A stretch of 64,000 bases of DNA from an uncultured Pelagibacteraceae bacterium (GCA_902612575.1 CACMDZ010000002.1:62001-126000), one strand, 5' to 3'. Positions 41,884-50,697 are shown, counted from the first letter of the stretch. Made by a program: numbers and translations. The notes: generated by a model not told the origin, from the sequence alone.

Positions 41884-42287
41884 TTGCGCCAAGATTGTTA
41901 AATATTTTTTTCTGACTTTGCAAATTAGCTTACTTTGGTTACTGAGCCTGCTAATCTCATAAAGTTTTGGAGGCGATCAAGAGACCCCAATATGTAGGAA
42001 AAAGTCACCCTATATCACCCTGAGATAATTTAAATATGTTACGCTAAGTTACGTTAAAAGATATCGATTACTGAGTCATAGAGCCATTTATTTTAAAGTT
42101 ATCGACGTAACGAGTCCCTGGGACTCCAGAAATAATTCAAGGGTACTGTGACATGCAAAACTTACTCTAATTTACTCTAAAAACTTAACCGAAGTTAACT
42201 TGAAAATCCCTGGTTCATGAGTCTTTATGCGGGTTAATTCAGGTTAAGTTGCAATAAATTCAAAGTAAGTTTCGGAGTAAGTTACAT
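41864..42287. repeat. Repeat-rich noncoding region, candidate element replication origin
   Basis: TAATTGCGCCAA x2; tandem GTTACGCTAA/GTTACGTTAA; CTTACTCTAA/TTTACTCTAA; GGTTAATTCA/GGTTAAGTTG; AGTAAGTTTCGG/AGTAAGTTACAT; palindrome GAGTCCC-T-GGGACTC at 42112-42126. Confidence 0.55.
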
Positions 42288-42470
42288 TGATCTAATTGCA
42301 CTATAAAGAAAACCAACTATGGCTAATGCACCGCCTACATAAGATACATAGATAGACCACTCAAAATCATATTGAAATATCATTCCAAAAAATAAAAATG
42401 GCGCTGATGCAAATACCATTAACCATCCCCACATGTCCTTATCTTCAATCATTCCTTTTAACCACTTCAT
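42282..42470 (-). CDS. Small two-TM membrane protein
   Basis: GWLMVFASAPFLFFGMIF and IYVSYVGGALAIVGFLYSAI hydrophobic segments; start overlaps upstream stop by 4 nt. Confidence 0.6.
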   Translation of the reverse strand: MKWLKGMIEDKDMWGWLMVFASAPFLFFGMIFQYDFEWSIYVSYVGGALAIVGFLYSAIRSM

Positions 42471-42670
42471 GAGGCAATAGCTTTCTTTGCATGTTCATGG
42501 TGGCACTCTTTGCACATAGGGCCTTCATTCATTTCAAAATCTGAAAAATAAATTTTCTGAATAGTGTGAACAGGTTTTTCTCTACTACAAAAAATACACC
42601 TAGCCGTGTTTGGTTTTTCCAATGTTTCAGCGGTTATTTTGTCCTGAGAATTTATATTATACCATGCCAT
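42467..42670 (-). CDS. Small zinc-ribbon-like (CxxC...CxxCH) protein
   Basis: RCIFCSREKPVH...GPMCKECHHEHAKK. Confidence 0.6.
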   Translation of the reverse strand: MAWYNINSQDKITAETLEKPNTARCIFCSREKPVHTIQKIYFSDFEMNEGPMCKECHHEHAKKAIAS

Positions 42671-42671
42671 G

Positions 42672-42821
42672 TTAGGATCCCTTTATGGGACTCCAAAACG
42701 ATTTTGTAAAGACTAACTTTGCAGATGTTAGACTATAGTCTGACTATTAGGATCCCTATCTACAAAAACGGGTATAGGGGTCGAAGTTAAAAACCATATT
42801 TAGGATTGCGTTAGGATCCCT
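42672..42821. promoter_or_regulatory. Three TTAGGATCCCT repeats plus an AGACTATAGTCT palindrome: candidate operator array
   Basis: TTAGGATCCCT at 42672, 42747, 42811 (first copy followed by CTTT, so 11th base C/T varies); palindrome 42730-42741; upstream of the minus-strand pair. Confidence 0.5.
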
Positions 42822-42848
42822 CTAAGTATCTTTTTCTCGACTCAGTTT

Positions 42849-42896
42849 CGGCCACACTCGGCACAGAAGAATCTTGCTTTGTTCGACTCAGTGTGG
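42849..42896. promoter_or_regulatory. Candidate integrase arm-type sites, right arm
   Basis: CGGCCACACTCGGCACA at 42849-42865 and inverted AGTGTGG at 42890-42896. Confidence 0.45.
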
Positions 42897-42963
42897 GATA
42901 ATATAGGAACTAAAGTTGGAGTGTATTTACATTGGCAGTAAAGGTTTTTAGGCTCTTGCTTTG

Positions 42964-43010
42964 GAACAAGCGGGCATAGCTCAGTGGTAGAGCGTCTCGT
43001 TGCCAACGAG
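42964..43010 (+). repeat. attR: right copy of 47-bp direct repeat
   Basis: Identical to 36152-36198. Confidence 0.92.
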
Positions 43011-43044
43011 AAGGTCGTGGGTTCGAGTCCCATTGCCCGCTCCA
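42970..43044 (+). tRNA. tRNA-Gly (anticodon GCC), CCA encoded
   Basis: GCGGGCA...TGCCCGC acceptor, TTGCCAA anticodon loop, TTCGAGT T-loop, TCCA 3' end. Confidence 0.97.
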
Positions 43045-43049
43045 AAATT

Positions 43050-43895
43050 ATGATTATTTGGATCGCCTCCTACCCTAAAAGTGGGAACACATATTTAAGA
43101 TCTTTTATTGCATCATATTATTTTTCAAAAAAAGGAAAATTTGATTTTGATCTACTCTTAAACATACTACAATTTCCATCTATAAAATTCTCAAAAAAAA
43201 AAATTAATTCTGAACTCGAGGCGTGTCAAAATTGGATCTACAACCAACAGCAATTTTTCTCCGGTGACAAAATTCATTTCATAAAAACACATAATTGTCT
43301 TAATCAATATAAAGGAAATGATTTTACAACAAAAAATTTATCTCTTGGTGCTATATATGTAGTAAGAGATCCAAGAAATTTAATTACATCAATGACTCAT
43401 CATTACTCAATAGATTATAATGAAGCTTACTCCAAATTAATAAACGAAAAACAAACACTTCTAGAAAAATCTTCAGATGGTGATTATAGCAATTTTACCT
43501 TTTTAGGTTCTTGGTCAAAACATTACAATTCTTGGAAAAATACAGATAAATTCAAAGTTTTATTTATTAAGTATGAAGACTTTGAAAATAATAAATTAGA
43601 TACATTTAAAAAAATAATTTACTTTGTAAATAGTTTAAAAAGTGAAAACTCTTTAATTAATGAGAAAAAACTTATTAATTCAATTAATTCTACAAATTTT
43701 TCAAACTTAAGAAATAAAGAAGAAAATGAAGGATTTGAGGAAAGCGTTTATTCTAGAACTGGGAAAAAAAAACGTTTTTTTAATTTAGGGTTTAATAATA
43801 GGTGGCAAAAAATTTTACCTCAAGATATTTTATTTAAAATAAATAATAGTTTGCAAAATGAATTAAATGATTTAGGATATAATTTAAATGAGTGA
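43050..43895 (+). CDS. Sulfotransferase-family protein (paralog 3)
   Basis: MIIWIASYPKSGNTYLRSF, VRDPRNLITS; supplied ORF start (42984) lies inside the tRNA and is artefactual. Confidence 0.88.
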   Translation: MIIWIASYPKSGNTYLRSFIASYYFSKKGKFDFDLLLNILQFPSIKFSKKKINSELEACQNWIYNQQQFFSGDKIHFIKTHNCLNQYKGNDFTTKNLSLGAIYVVRDPRNLITSMTHHYSIDYNEAYSKLINEKQTLLEKSSDGDYSNFTFLGSWSKHYNSWKNTDKFKVLFIKYEDFENNKLDTFKKIIYFVNSLKSENSLINEKKLINSINSTNFSNLRNKEENEGFEESVYSRTGKKKRFFNLGFNNRWQKILPQDILFKINNSLQNELNDLGYNLNE

Positions 43896-44226
43896 TTTAG
43901 CAGATAAAAAATGTATTCCTTGCGAAGGTGGAATTCCAAGTTTTAATTTAGATGAAATTCATAAATACCTTAAAAAGGTTGATGGATGGGATGTAGAGTC
44001 TGTAGATCATAAAGACTACTATATTATTAAAAACTTTAAATTTAAAAATTTTTTAGAAAGCCAAACTTTTGTAAATAAGGTTGGTGAAATTGCAGAACAA
44101 GAAGGGCATCATCCAGATATTTGGTTTGGTTGGGGATATGCTAGAGTCAAAATACAAACTCATGCAATTAATGGATTACACGAAAGTGATTTTGTTTTAG
44201 CTGCAAAGATCGACAAAATCATTTAA
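43888..44226 (+). CDS. phhB: Pterin-4a-carbinolamine dehydratase
   Basis: CIPCEGG, EIAEQEGHHPDIWFGWGYARVKIQTHAINGLHESDF. Confidence 0.93.
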   Translation: MSDLADKKCIPCEGGIPSFNLDEIHKYLKKVDGWDVESVDHKDYYIIKNFKFKNFLESQTFVNKVGEIAEQEGHHPDIWFGWGYARVKIQTHAINGLHESDFVLAAKIDKII

Positions 44227-44229
44227 TTT

Positions 44230-45774
44230 TTAATGCTTAAAGTGCCTAGTTTTAGAAAAAACTAGTATTACTCCTAATTTATCGGCAAATTGAATTATCT
44301 CTTTATCTCTGATTGAACCTGATGGTTGAATGATTGCGCTCACACCATTCTGAACCAATATTTCGATTCCATCTACAAAAGGAAAAAATGCATCAGATGC
44401 ACCTAAAATTGTGTCGTTTTCTCTGATATTTTGAAATTTTTTCATTTTATCAATTGCAATTTTACAACTGTCTAATCTACTCGGTTGACCCGATCCAATA
44501 CCAACGGTCGTGCTATTTTTTGTTAAAACAATTGCATTAGATTTTACATTTCTACAGACATTAAAAGCAAATAATAAATCGTCAAATATTTTCTTTGTTG
44601 GTTTAATTTTAGATACAACTTTAAAATTATCTTTTGTAAATTTTTTTTTATCTGTACTTTGATATAAAAAAGAATTGAAGTTACTAGTCAGATCATTCGC
44701 ATTCTGATTTTGTAATTTAGATGCATCAATTAATCTTAAATTTTTCTTTTTTTTTAATATTTTTAAAGAGTCTTTATCAAAACCAACACCAATTATAACC
44801 TCTAAAAATAATTTATTTAATTCGAGTGCAGCTCTTTTCGTTACTCTGAAATTGCATGAAACAATTCCACCAAATGCACTTATAGGATCTGATGCCAAAG
44901 CTTCCTTAATACTATCTATTTTACTTTTATTAATTGAGACTCCACATGGATTAGCATGTTTAACAACTACTGTGCCAGTATTTTTTGGAAGAGTTTGTGA
45001 AATACTTAAGCTTGCAAAAATGTCATTATAATTATTATAACTTAATTTTTTTCCAGAAAGTTGAATTATTTCTAAATTGTTGGTTTTTCCATATATCGCT
45101 GCTTGTTGATGTGGGTTTTCACCATAACGTAATATTTCAATTAAATTTCCATGAAAAGTTTTTTTTTTAGAAAAATAATTTTTATTATTATCAGTTAAAT
45201 ATTCTGAAATTACAGAGTCGTAGTAAGCTGTTAGATTAAATGCCTCTTGAGATAATTTTTTCCTAAACATAAGACTGGTAGAACCTTTGTTTTTTTCTAT
45301 ATCCGCTGCAAATTCTTTATATTGTTCTGGAGATGTTAAAACAGTTGTAAACTCATAATTTTTGGCTGTTGCTCTAACTAGAGTAGGACCACCGATATCT
45401 ATATTTTCAATAAGTTTCTGATGATTTTTTGTAAGTTTTAATATCTTTTCAAAAGGATAAAAGTTAACTATCACCAAGTCTATTTCATGATAATCATTTT
45501 TTTTGAGCTCTTTTTTGTGCTTTTTGTTGTCTCTTTTACTTAAAATTCCAGCATATAGCTTTGGGTGTAGGGTCTTCACTCTACCATCTAAGATTTCCTC
45601 TAAATTTGTGAATTTTGATACTTCTGTACAGTTATAACCTAATTTTTTAATTTCTTTAGAAGTTCCTCCAGAACTAATAATTTTTACATTGTACTTTTTG
45701 AGTGTTTTTAAAATTAATCTAAGATTTGATTTGTCAGATAGAGATATAATTGCTTTTTTAATCTTACTACTCAT
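44230..45774 (-). CDS. purH: Bifunctional AICAR formyltransferase / IMP cyclohydrolase
   Basis: KAIISLSDKSNL, ISSGGTSKEIKKLG, DGRVKTLHPKLYAGIL. Confidence 0.97.
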   Translation of the reverse strand: MSSKIKKAIISLSDKSNLRLILKTLKKYNVKIISSGGTSKEIKKLGYNCTEVSKFTNLEEILDGRVKTLHPKLYAGILSKRDNKKHKKELKKNDYHEIDLVIVNFYPFEKILKLTKNHQKLIENIDIGGPTLVRATAKNYEFTTVLTSPEQYKEFAADIEKNKGSTSLMFRKKLSQEAFNLTAYYDSVISEYLTDNNKNYFSKKKTFHGNLIEILRYGENPHQQAAIYGKTNNLEIIQLSGKKLSYNNYNDIFASLSISQTLPKNTGTVVVKHANPCGVSINKSKIDSIKEALASDPISAFGGIVSCNFRVTKRAALELNKLFLEVIIGVGFDKDSLKILKKKKNLRLIDASKLQNQNANDLTSNFNSFLYQSTDKKKFTKDNFKVVSKIKPTKKIFDDLLFAFNVCRNVKSNAIVLTKNSTTVGIGSGQPSRLDSCKIAIDKMKKFQNIRENDTILGASDAFFPFVDGIEILVQNGVSAIIQPSGSIRDKEIIQFADKLGVILVFSKTRHFKH

Positions 45775-47399
45775 ATTTTACTAATCTGCCATTCTATTAT
45801 TTGTTCATCATTCTGGGTAATACCTGAGATAAAAATATTTTGATTTTCAATATAATTATTTTTATTACCAAAATAAAGGCCTGTTTCAACTCCAATCAAT
45901 CCATCTTTAGAAAAGAATCTCCAACCAGAGTTTTCCAATTCAATTAAAACAGAATTATTATCTTGTATTTTTGTAACTTTTAAATTTGGCAAAAGATGGA
46001 ACCTGATTTCAAAATTTGTACTTTTGAAATTCTTTTTTTTAATTAATTTTTCTTTTCCAAAAATTATGTTTTTATTTGGATTAAATCCTAATGTTCTTTG
46101 ATGGATTACCCCATATCTAGATAAATATCCATCGTGAGAACATGTTATACTCCAAAGATCTCTTCCATAAGCTACTTGATTGTCAAAAGTCCTAAATCCT
46201 TTCGAAATTGTACTTAGACCTTTACTATTCTTTTTAAAATTACAAGCAGAGGAATTATCTAAAGTTAAAGTTGAGTGAGCTGCGGTTGATTTTGAAATAC
46301 CATTTAGCTGATGATTATGATCTTGAAAATATCCTGAATTTGTAATGAGTTTTTTATCTTTAAAAAAAAATTCGAAAGATAATGGTCCGCTTTGATAATT
46401 TTCAGAGAAATTTTTTACTGGATTACTTCCCGTATCCATTGCGAGTACTACATTTTTATTTTTTAAAATTGTATATCCAGATGTATCGAATTTGTCAGAC
46501 TTAAAATTATATCTAAAAAGATTTAAATATTTATCAAATTCTTTATTAGCAGAATTGTTGTTTCCATTAAATAATAAATCTTTTTTTAAAGATCCCCAAA
46601 AAAAATCATAAGATTTACCAAGATAAAAAATTATTTCGTCTAAGTATTCTGGAATATCATTTAATGAATCTTTTAAAAGTTCTCTTATAAGAATAAAATA
46701 TTTTAAATAAAAAACCATTTGTCTTATATTTCTTGATTTTGGAAAATAGTTATTATCAAAGGAGGTATTTATAATTTTTTTGAGTAAACTTAATCCATAG
46801 TCTAAAAATCTGTGGTTTTTGTAAGCAATTCCTGACATTAGTATCGCAGAGCATCCAATCATTTTATCATTTAGGTTTAAAGATCTGTCTATCTCGTTTA
46901 TTAGATGATTCACTTGTTTACTTACTATTACATTAAAACTATTTTTATATTTACTATCTGACTCATTATAAGTTATTTTTGAATTTGAAATCCAAGCTAT
47001 TATTCGTTTAGAGAGTATGTCTACTTCCCAACTTTTTGTTTCATAATTTTGATTTTGTGAAATCCAACTTTCAATAATTGATTGAGTGACTTTATTAGAA
47101 GATTTTAGATCAACTGAAAATAACCAATAAAAACTATGCAGTTTTTTAAAATCTTTATAATTTAAATTTTTATTTTTCCATATGGATTGGACATTAAAAT
47201 CTTCAATTTTAATCTTTTGTTTTTCATATTTTATTAAAGAACTAAGTATCTTAAAACTTGGTTGATAGACTAAAATATTTTCATCAATTTTTGAAATCTT
47301 TTTGTTGTAAATAGATGAACTTAAGTAAATTTTTCTTATTTGATTTTTAAATATATAATAAAATTCATTGATATAATTTAGAGAACTTTTAAGAAACAT
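45771..47399 (-). CDS. Heparinase II/III-family protein
   Basis: Adjacent to purH as in other alphaproteobacteria; DHNHQLNGISKSTAAHSTLTLDNSSAC-like C-terminal domain. Confidence 0.75.
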   Translation of the reverse strand: MFLKSSLNYINEFYYIFKNQIRKIYLSSSIYNKKISKIDENILVYQPSFKILSSLIKYEKQKIKIEDFNVQSIWKNKNLNYKDFKKLHSFYWLFSVDLKSSNKVTQSIIESWISQNQNYETKSWEVDILSKRIIAWISNSKITYNESDSKYKNSFNVIVSKQVNHLINEIDRSLNLNDKMIGCSAILMSGIAYKNHRFLDYGLSLLKKIINTSFDNNYFPKSRNIRQMVFYLKYFILIRELLKDSLNDIPEYLDEIIFYLGKSYDFFWGSLKKDLLFNGNNNSANKEFDKYLNLFRYNFKSDKFDTSGYTILKNKNVVLAMDTGSNPVKNFSENYQSGPLSFEFFFKDKKLITNSGYFQDHNHQLNGISKSTAAHSTLTLDNSSACNFKKNSKGLSTISKGFRTFDNQVAYGRDLWSITCSHDGYLSRYGVIHQRTLGFNPNKNIIFGKEKLIKKKNFKSTNFEIRFHLLPNLKVTKIQDNNSVLIELENSGWRFFSKDGLIGVETGLYFGNKNNYIENQNIFISGITQNDEQIIEWQISKI

Positions 47400-47400
47400 T

Positions 47401-48060
47401 TTACATTGATTTAAGTTTTTCTATATTATTTTTGATATTTCCATTATTTTCTTTAAAGATTGTAGTACCTGATACTAAAATATTAGCCCCAGCCTCAAGA
47501 ACTGTTTTTGAATTATTAAAATTAATCCCACCATCCACTTCAATGTCATAGTGATAATGATTTTTATCTCTAATCATTTTCAACTCCTTAATTTTATCTA
47601 ATACTTCAGGCATAAACTTTTGACCACCAAAACCAGGATTAACACTCATAACTAATATTAAATCAATATTTTCAATTTCATTTATTAAGGCACTAATTTC
47701 CGTTTTAGGATTCAAAGAGACTCCAACTTTTTTACCAAACTTTTTTATTAAATTAATTGAGTTTTTTAAATTTTCAGTAGCCTCAGGATGAATGGTAATT
47801 ATGTCAGCTCCGGCTTCTGCATAATTTTCTATGTACTTATGTACCGGTGAAATCATTAAATGTACATCAAATGGAAGCTTAGTATACTTTCTTAGGTTCT
47901 TTATTACTGGGGGTCCTATTGTTAAATTAGGAACAAAGTGACCGTCCATAACATCGACATGAATTAAGTCAGCTCCACCTTCCTCTAATTTCTTTATCTC
48001 ACTACCTAATTGACTGAAATCAGCAGATAATATTGATGGAGAAATTTGTATTTTTTTCAT
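47401..48060 (-). CDS. rpe: Ribulose-phosphate 3-epimerase
   Basis: ISPSILSADFSQLG, HVDVMDGHFVPNLTIGPP. Confidence 0.97.
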   Translation of the reverse strand: MKKIQISPSILSADFSQLGSEIKKLEEGGADLIHVDVMDGHFVPNLTIGPPVIKNLRKYTKLPFDVHLMISPVHKYIENYAEAGADIITIHPEATENLKNSINLIKKFGKKVGVSLNPKTEISALINEIENIDLILVMSVNPGFGGQKFMPEVLDKIKELKMIRDKNHYHYDIEVDGGINFNNSKTVLEAGANILVSGTTIFKENNGNIKNNIEKLKSM

Positions 48061-48103
48061 TTGATACTAAAAATATTAGTATCAATTTTTTGTTTTATTT
48101 GAA

Positions 48104-48454
48104 TTAATTTTTACTAAATATTTTGTATAATTCTTGAGCTATCTCACTTTCTAATGGAAATGACAGCATTCCCATTACTGAATAACCAAGTAAATAAGGC
48201 ATTAAATAGAAACGAGCCATGTAAAAGAACCAAGCTACATAAAGTGGTACTAAAGGCCCTACCAAAAAGCTTGGGGTAATCGGTTTAAACACATTTATTA
48301 GAGGATTTGTGAGTTTTACAAAAACTTTCATAAAGAAGAATTGTGAATCTTCTCTTTGAAATATATTCATCGCTACTCTTCCAATCAATGTCCACATAAT
48401 GACTCCTAAAATGTAATCGATTATATAAACCAAGGGATGAAAGTTAGCAGACAT
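48104..48454 (-). CDS. YggT-like small membrane protein
   Basis: YIIDYILGVIMWTLIGRVAMNIF...KLTNPLINVFKPITPSF. Confidence 0.55.
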   Translation of the reverse strand: MSANFHPLVYIIDYILGVIMWTLIGRVAMNIFQREDSQFFFMKVFVKLTNPLINVFKPITPSFLVGPLVPLYVAWFFYMARFYLMPYLLGYSVMGMLSFPLESEIAQELYKIFSKN

Positions 48455-48468
48455 AATTTTAAGAAAAA

Positions 48469-48490
48469 AGGGGCGAACTTAATCGCCCCT
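48469..48490 (-). terminator. Rho-independent terminator (minus strand)
   Basis: AGGGGCG-aacttaat-CGCCCCT stem; minus-strand 3' tract TTTTTCTT; downstream of the symporter gene. Confidence 0.8.
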
Positions 48491-48502
48491 AAGTTTTATT
48501 AT

Positions 48503-50314
48503 TTATTTCTGTGCTAGTACCGTCTTACCGCTTGGTACTCGTACATCATCAACCATTTTCTGAGTAGCTGCATCTGGTGCTGCAGTTATTAAACTGACAA
48601 CAATCATAGAAACTAAACTTACAGCTGCTCCAACTATTCCAAACGTAAGTTGAGTTATGCCCAAGAAACCAGATCCTCCACTTCTTACCCATATTAGGTA
48701 AGCAGTTCCAGATATAAGTCCTAGTAGCATTCCCGCAACAGCGCCTGGTGCATTAGCTCTCTTCCACCATACACCAAGTACAAGTGGGAAGAATAGTCCT
48801 GACATAGCAAAGTCAAAAGCCCAAATTACCGAACCTAAGATACCTTGTATCTCTAACGCGGCTATTGTTGCTCCTGCAAAACCAATTAATACAAGTAGTA
48901 CCCTTGCAACAATTAGTCTTTTCGCTGTCTCAGCTTTTGGATTAATTATTTTATAGTAAATATCATGAGATAACGCATTTGATATTGCTAACACTAATCC
49001 ATCTGCAGTTGACATGGCAGCTGCCATACCTCCAGCAGCAACTAGACCTGAAATTACATAAGGTAATCCTGCAATCTCTGGTGTTGCTAATACAACAGCT
49101 TTACCACCCATAAAGAACTCATTAAGTTCAAGAGTTCCATTACCATTAAAGTCACTGATAAACATTAAGTTTGCTTGGTTCCAATTTTGATACCAATCAA
49201 TAGCTTGAACTTCCGCAATTGTTTTACCAATAATTCCAGTCGGTAGCGTTGGGTCTATTAAAGATAGTTTAGATAATGTAGCTAACATCGGTGCAGAAGA
49301 ATAAAGTAGGAAAATAAAGAATAGTGACCAACCTACTGATCTTCTTGCAGTTCTTACACTTGGAGTTGTAAAGTATCTCATCATAACGTGAGGTAGTGAT
49401 GCAGTTCCTGCCATCATACACACTGCTAATGAAATAAATGCCCAAGGAGTTGCATTAACCGAAGAATGCGCTTTAGTTATTCCAGCTAAACCTTTTGGAA
49501 CTGTTGCTAAATCAGCAGCAGAGTTTTTAACAAAACCAAATTGACCTTCTAGTTCTGCAATTCTTGCAACTTCATCAGCTAACATAAAGTGTGGGAAGAA
49601 ACCTGCTCCCAACTTACTGCTAATCCAAAATACTGGAAGTAAGTAAGCTATAATTAATACAATGTATTGAGCTACTTGAGTCCAAGTAACAGCTCTCATT
49701 CCACCAAGCATTGAGCACATCAAAATACTTGCTAACCCTACATAAACAGCTATCCCAAATGGAATATCTAATGCTACAGATGCAATTGTACCTGTTGCAT
49801 TAATTTGTGCTGTTACATAAGTGAATGAGGCTACTGTTAAAACTATGACTGCACTAAATCTTGCTAAGTTACCACCATAACGTGTTCCTATAAAATCTGG
49901 AACAGTATAACATCCAAATTTTCTAAGATACGGTGCTAATAACGAAGCAACTAGTACATATCCGCCAGTCCACCCAACAAGTAGAGCCATATATCCATAG
50001 CCTTTGAAATAAATTCCACCTGCCATAGCAACGAAAGATGCACCTGACATCCAGTCAGCAGCAGTTGCCATACCATTGAAGACAGTTGGAACTTGTCTTC
50101 CAGCTACATAATAAGCATCAACTTGTAGTGTTCTAGATAACCAACCAATTAAAGCATAAATCAATACTGTAAAAGCTACAAAAAAGATACCAATCAATTT
50201 TGCAGACATTCCAGCTTGTTCAGCTATTGCCATCAGAATAATAAATACAAGAAATCCTCCGGTATATATTCCGTAGACCTTTGGTAAATTATCTATAAAT
50301 TTACCTTTTATCAT
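48503..50314 (-). CDS. Sodium:solute symporter (acetate permease ActP/VC_2705-like)
   Basis: Multi-TM, YYVAGRQVPTVFNGMATAADWMSGASFVAMAGGIYFKG; paired with DUF4212 protein and near acs. Confidence 0.9.
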   Translation of the reverse strand: MIKGKFIDNLPKVYGIYTGGFLVFIILMAIAEQAGMSAKLIGIFFVAFTVLIYALIGWLSRTLQVDAYYVAGRQVPTVFNGMATAADWMSGASFVAMAGGIYFKGYGYMALLVGWTGGYVLVASLLAPYLRKFGCYTVPDFIGTRYGGNLARFSAVIVLTVASFTYVTAQINATGTIASVALDIPFGIAVYVGLASILMCSMLGGMRAVTWTQVAQYIVLIIAYLLPVFWISSKLGAGFFPHFMLADEVARIAELEGQFGFVKNSAADLATVPKGLAGITKAHSSVNATPWAFISLAVCMMAGTASLPHVMMRYFTTPSVRTARRSVGWSLFFIFLLYSSAPMLATLSKLSLIDPTLPTGIIGKTIAEVQAIDWYQNWNQANLMFISDFNGNGTLELNEFFMGGKAVVLATPEIAGLPYVISGLVAAGGMAAAMSTADGLVLAISNALSHDIYYKIINPKAETAKRLIVARVLLVLIGFAGATIAALEIQGILGSVIWAFDFAMSGLFFPLVLGVWWKRANAPGAVAGMLLGLISGTAYLIWVRSGGSGFLGITQLTFGIVGAAVSLVSMIVVSLITAAPDAATQKMVDDVRVPSGKTVLAQK

Positions 50315-50577
50315 TTGTCACCCTCTCTTTCAGAAAACCCGAACTCATCATCTATTTTCTCTTGTCGACCCGCAAACCAGAAAATTAAAATGACGAAGAT
50401 CGCAAGTGATCCTTGACATGTAAACCAATACGTTAAAGGATATCCAAATGGTTTAATGCTAGATTCTTGCATTTCGGCTCCGAAGAGAAAGATGCCAATT
50501 GAGAAAACAAACCAAATTGCCAATGTAATAAAAAGCAAATTTCTGGTTTTTTCCCAGTGTTGTTCTTGTTTTGACAT
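50311..50577 (-). CDS. DUF4212-type small membrane subunit
   Basis: HWEKTRNLLFITLAIWFVFSIGIFLF...FPLTYWF-like PFGYPLTYWFTCQGSLAIFVILIFWF. Confidence 0.88.
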   Translation of the reverse strand: MSKQEQHWEKTRNLLFITLAIWFVFSIGIFLFGAEMQESSIKPFGYPLTYWFTCQGSLAIFVILIFWFAGRQEKIDDEFGFSEREGDK

Positions 50578-50697
50578 TTTTTTCTCTCCCTATAGGTTAA
50601 AGAAATAACCTTACTGATAATCAAATTTATTTAAACCCTTAAAAACACTCGATATTGTGGCATTTTTACATTATACATCAACATATTAGGTAGATAA

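Larger units (their letters stand above)
36152..43010. mobile_element. Integrated satellite-like/plasmid-like element in tRNA-Gly(GCC)
   Basis: 47-bp direct repeats at both ends, integrase just inside attL, primase-polymerase/D5-like helicase, overlapping small ORFs, no structural phage or conjugation genes recognised. Confidence 0.88.

Noticed and set aside
41864-42287. CRISPR array
   Set aside because: Repeat units are only ~10-12 bp, imperfect and without uniform spacers; no cas genes nearby.
36152-43010. Complete prophage
   Set aside because: No capsid, portal, terminase, tail or lysis proteins could be recognised and the interval is only about 6.9 kb.
42842-43045. Minus-strand 67-aa ORF MERAMGLEPTTFSLATRRSTTELCP...
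   Set aside because: Antisense of the tRNA-Gly gene; this is the recurrent artefactual translation of a tRNA complement, not a protein.
42984-43049. N-terminal extension MVERLVANEKVVGSSPIARSKI of the sulfotransferase ORF
   Set aside because: It is the tRNA itself translated; the paralogs at 6936 and 7792 support a start at 43050.
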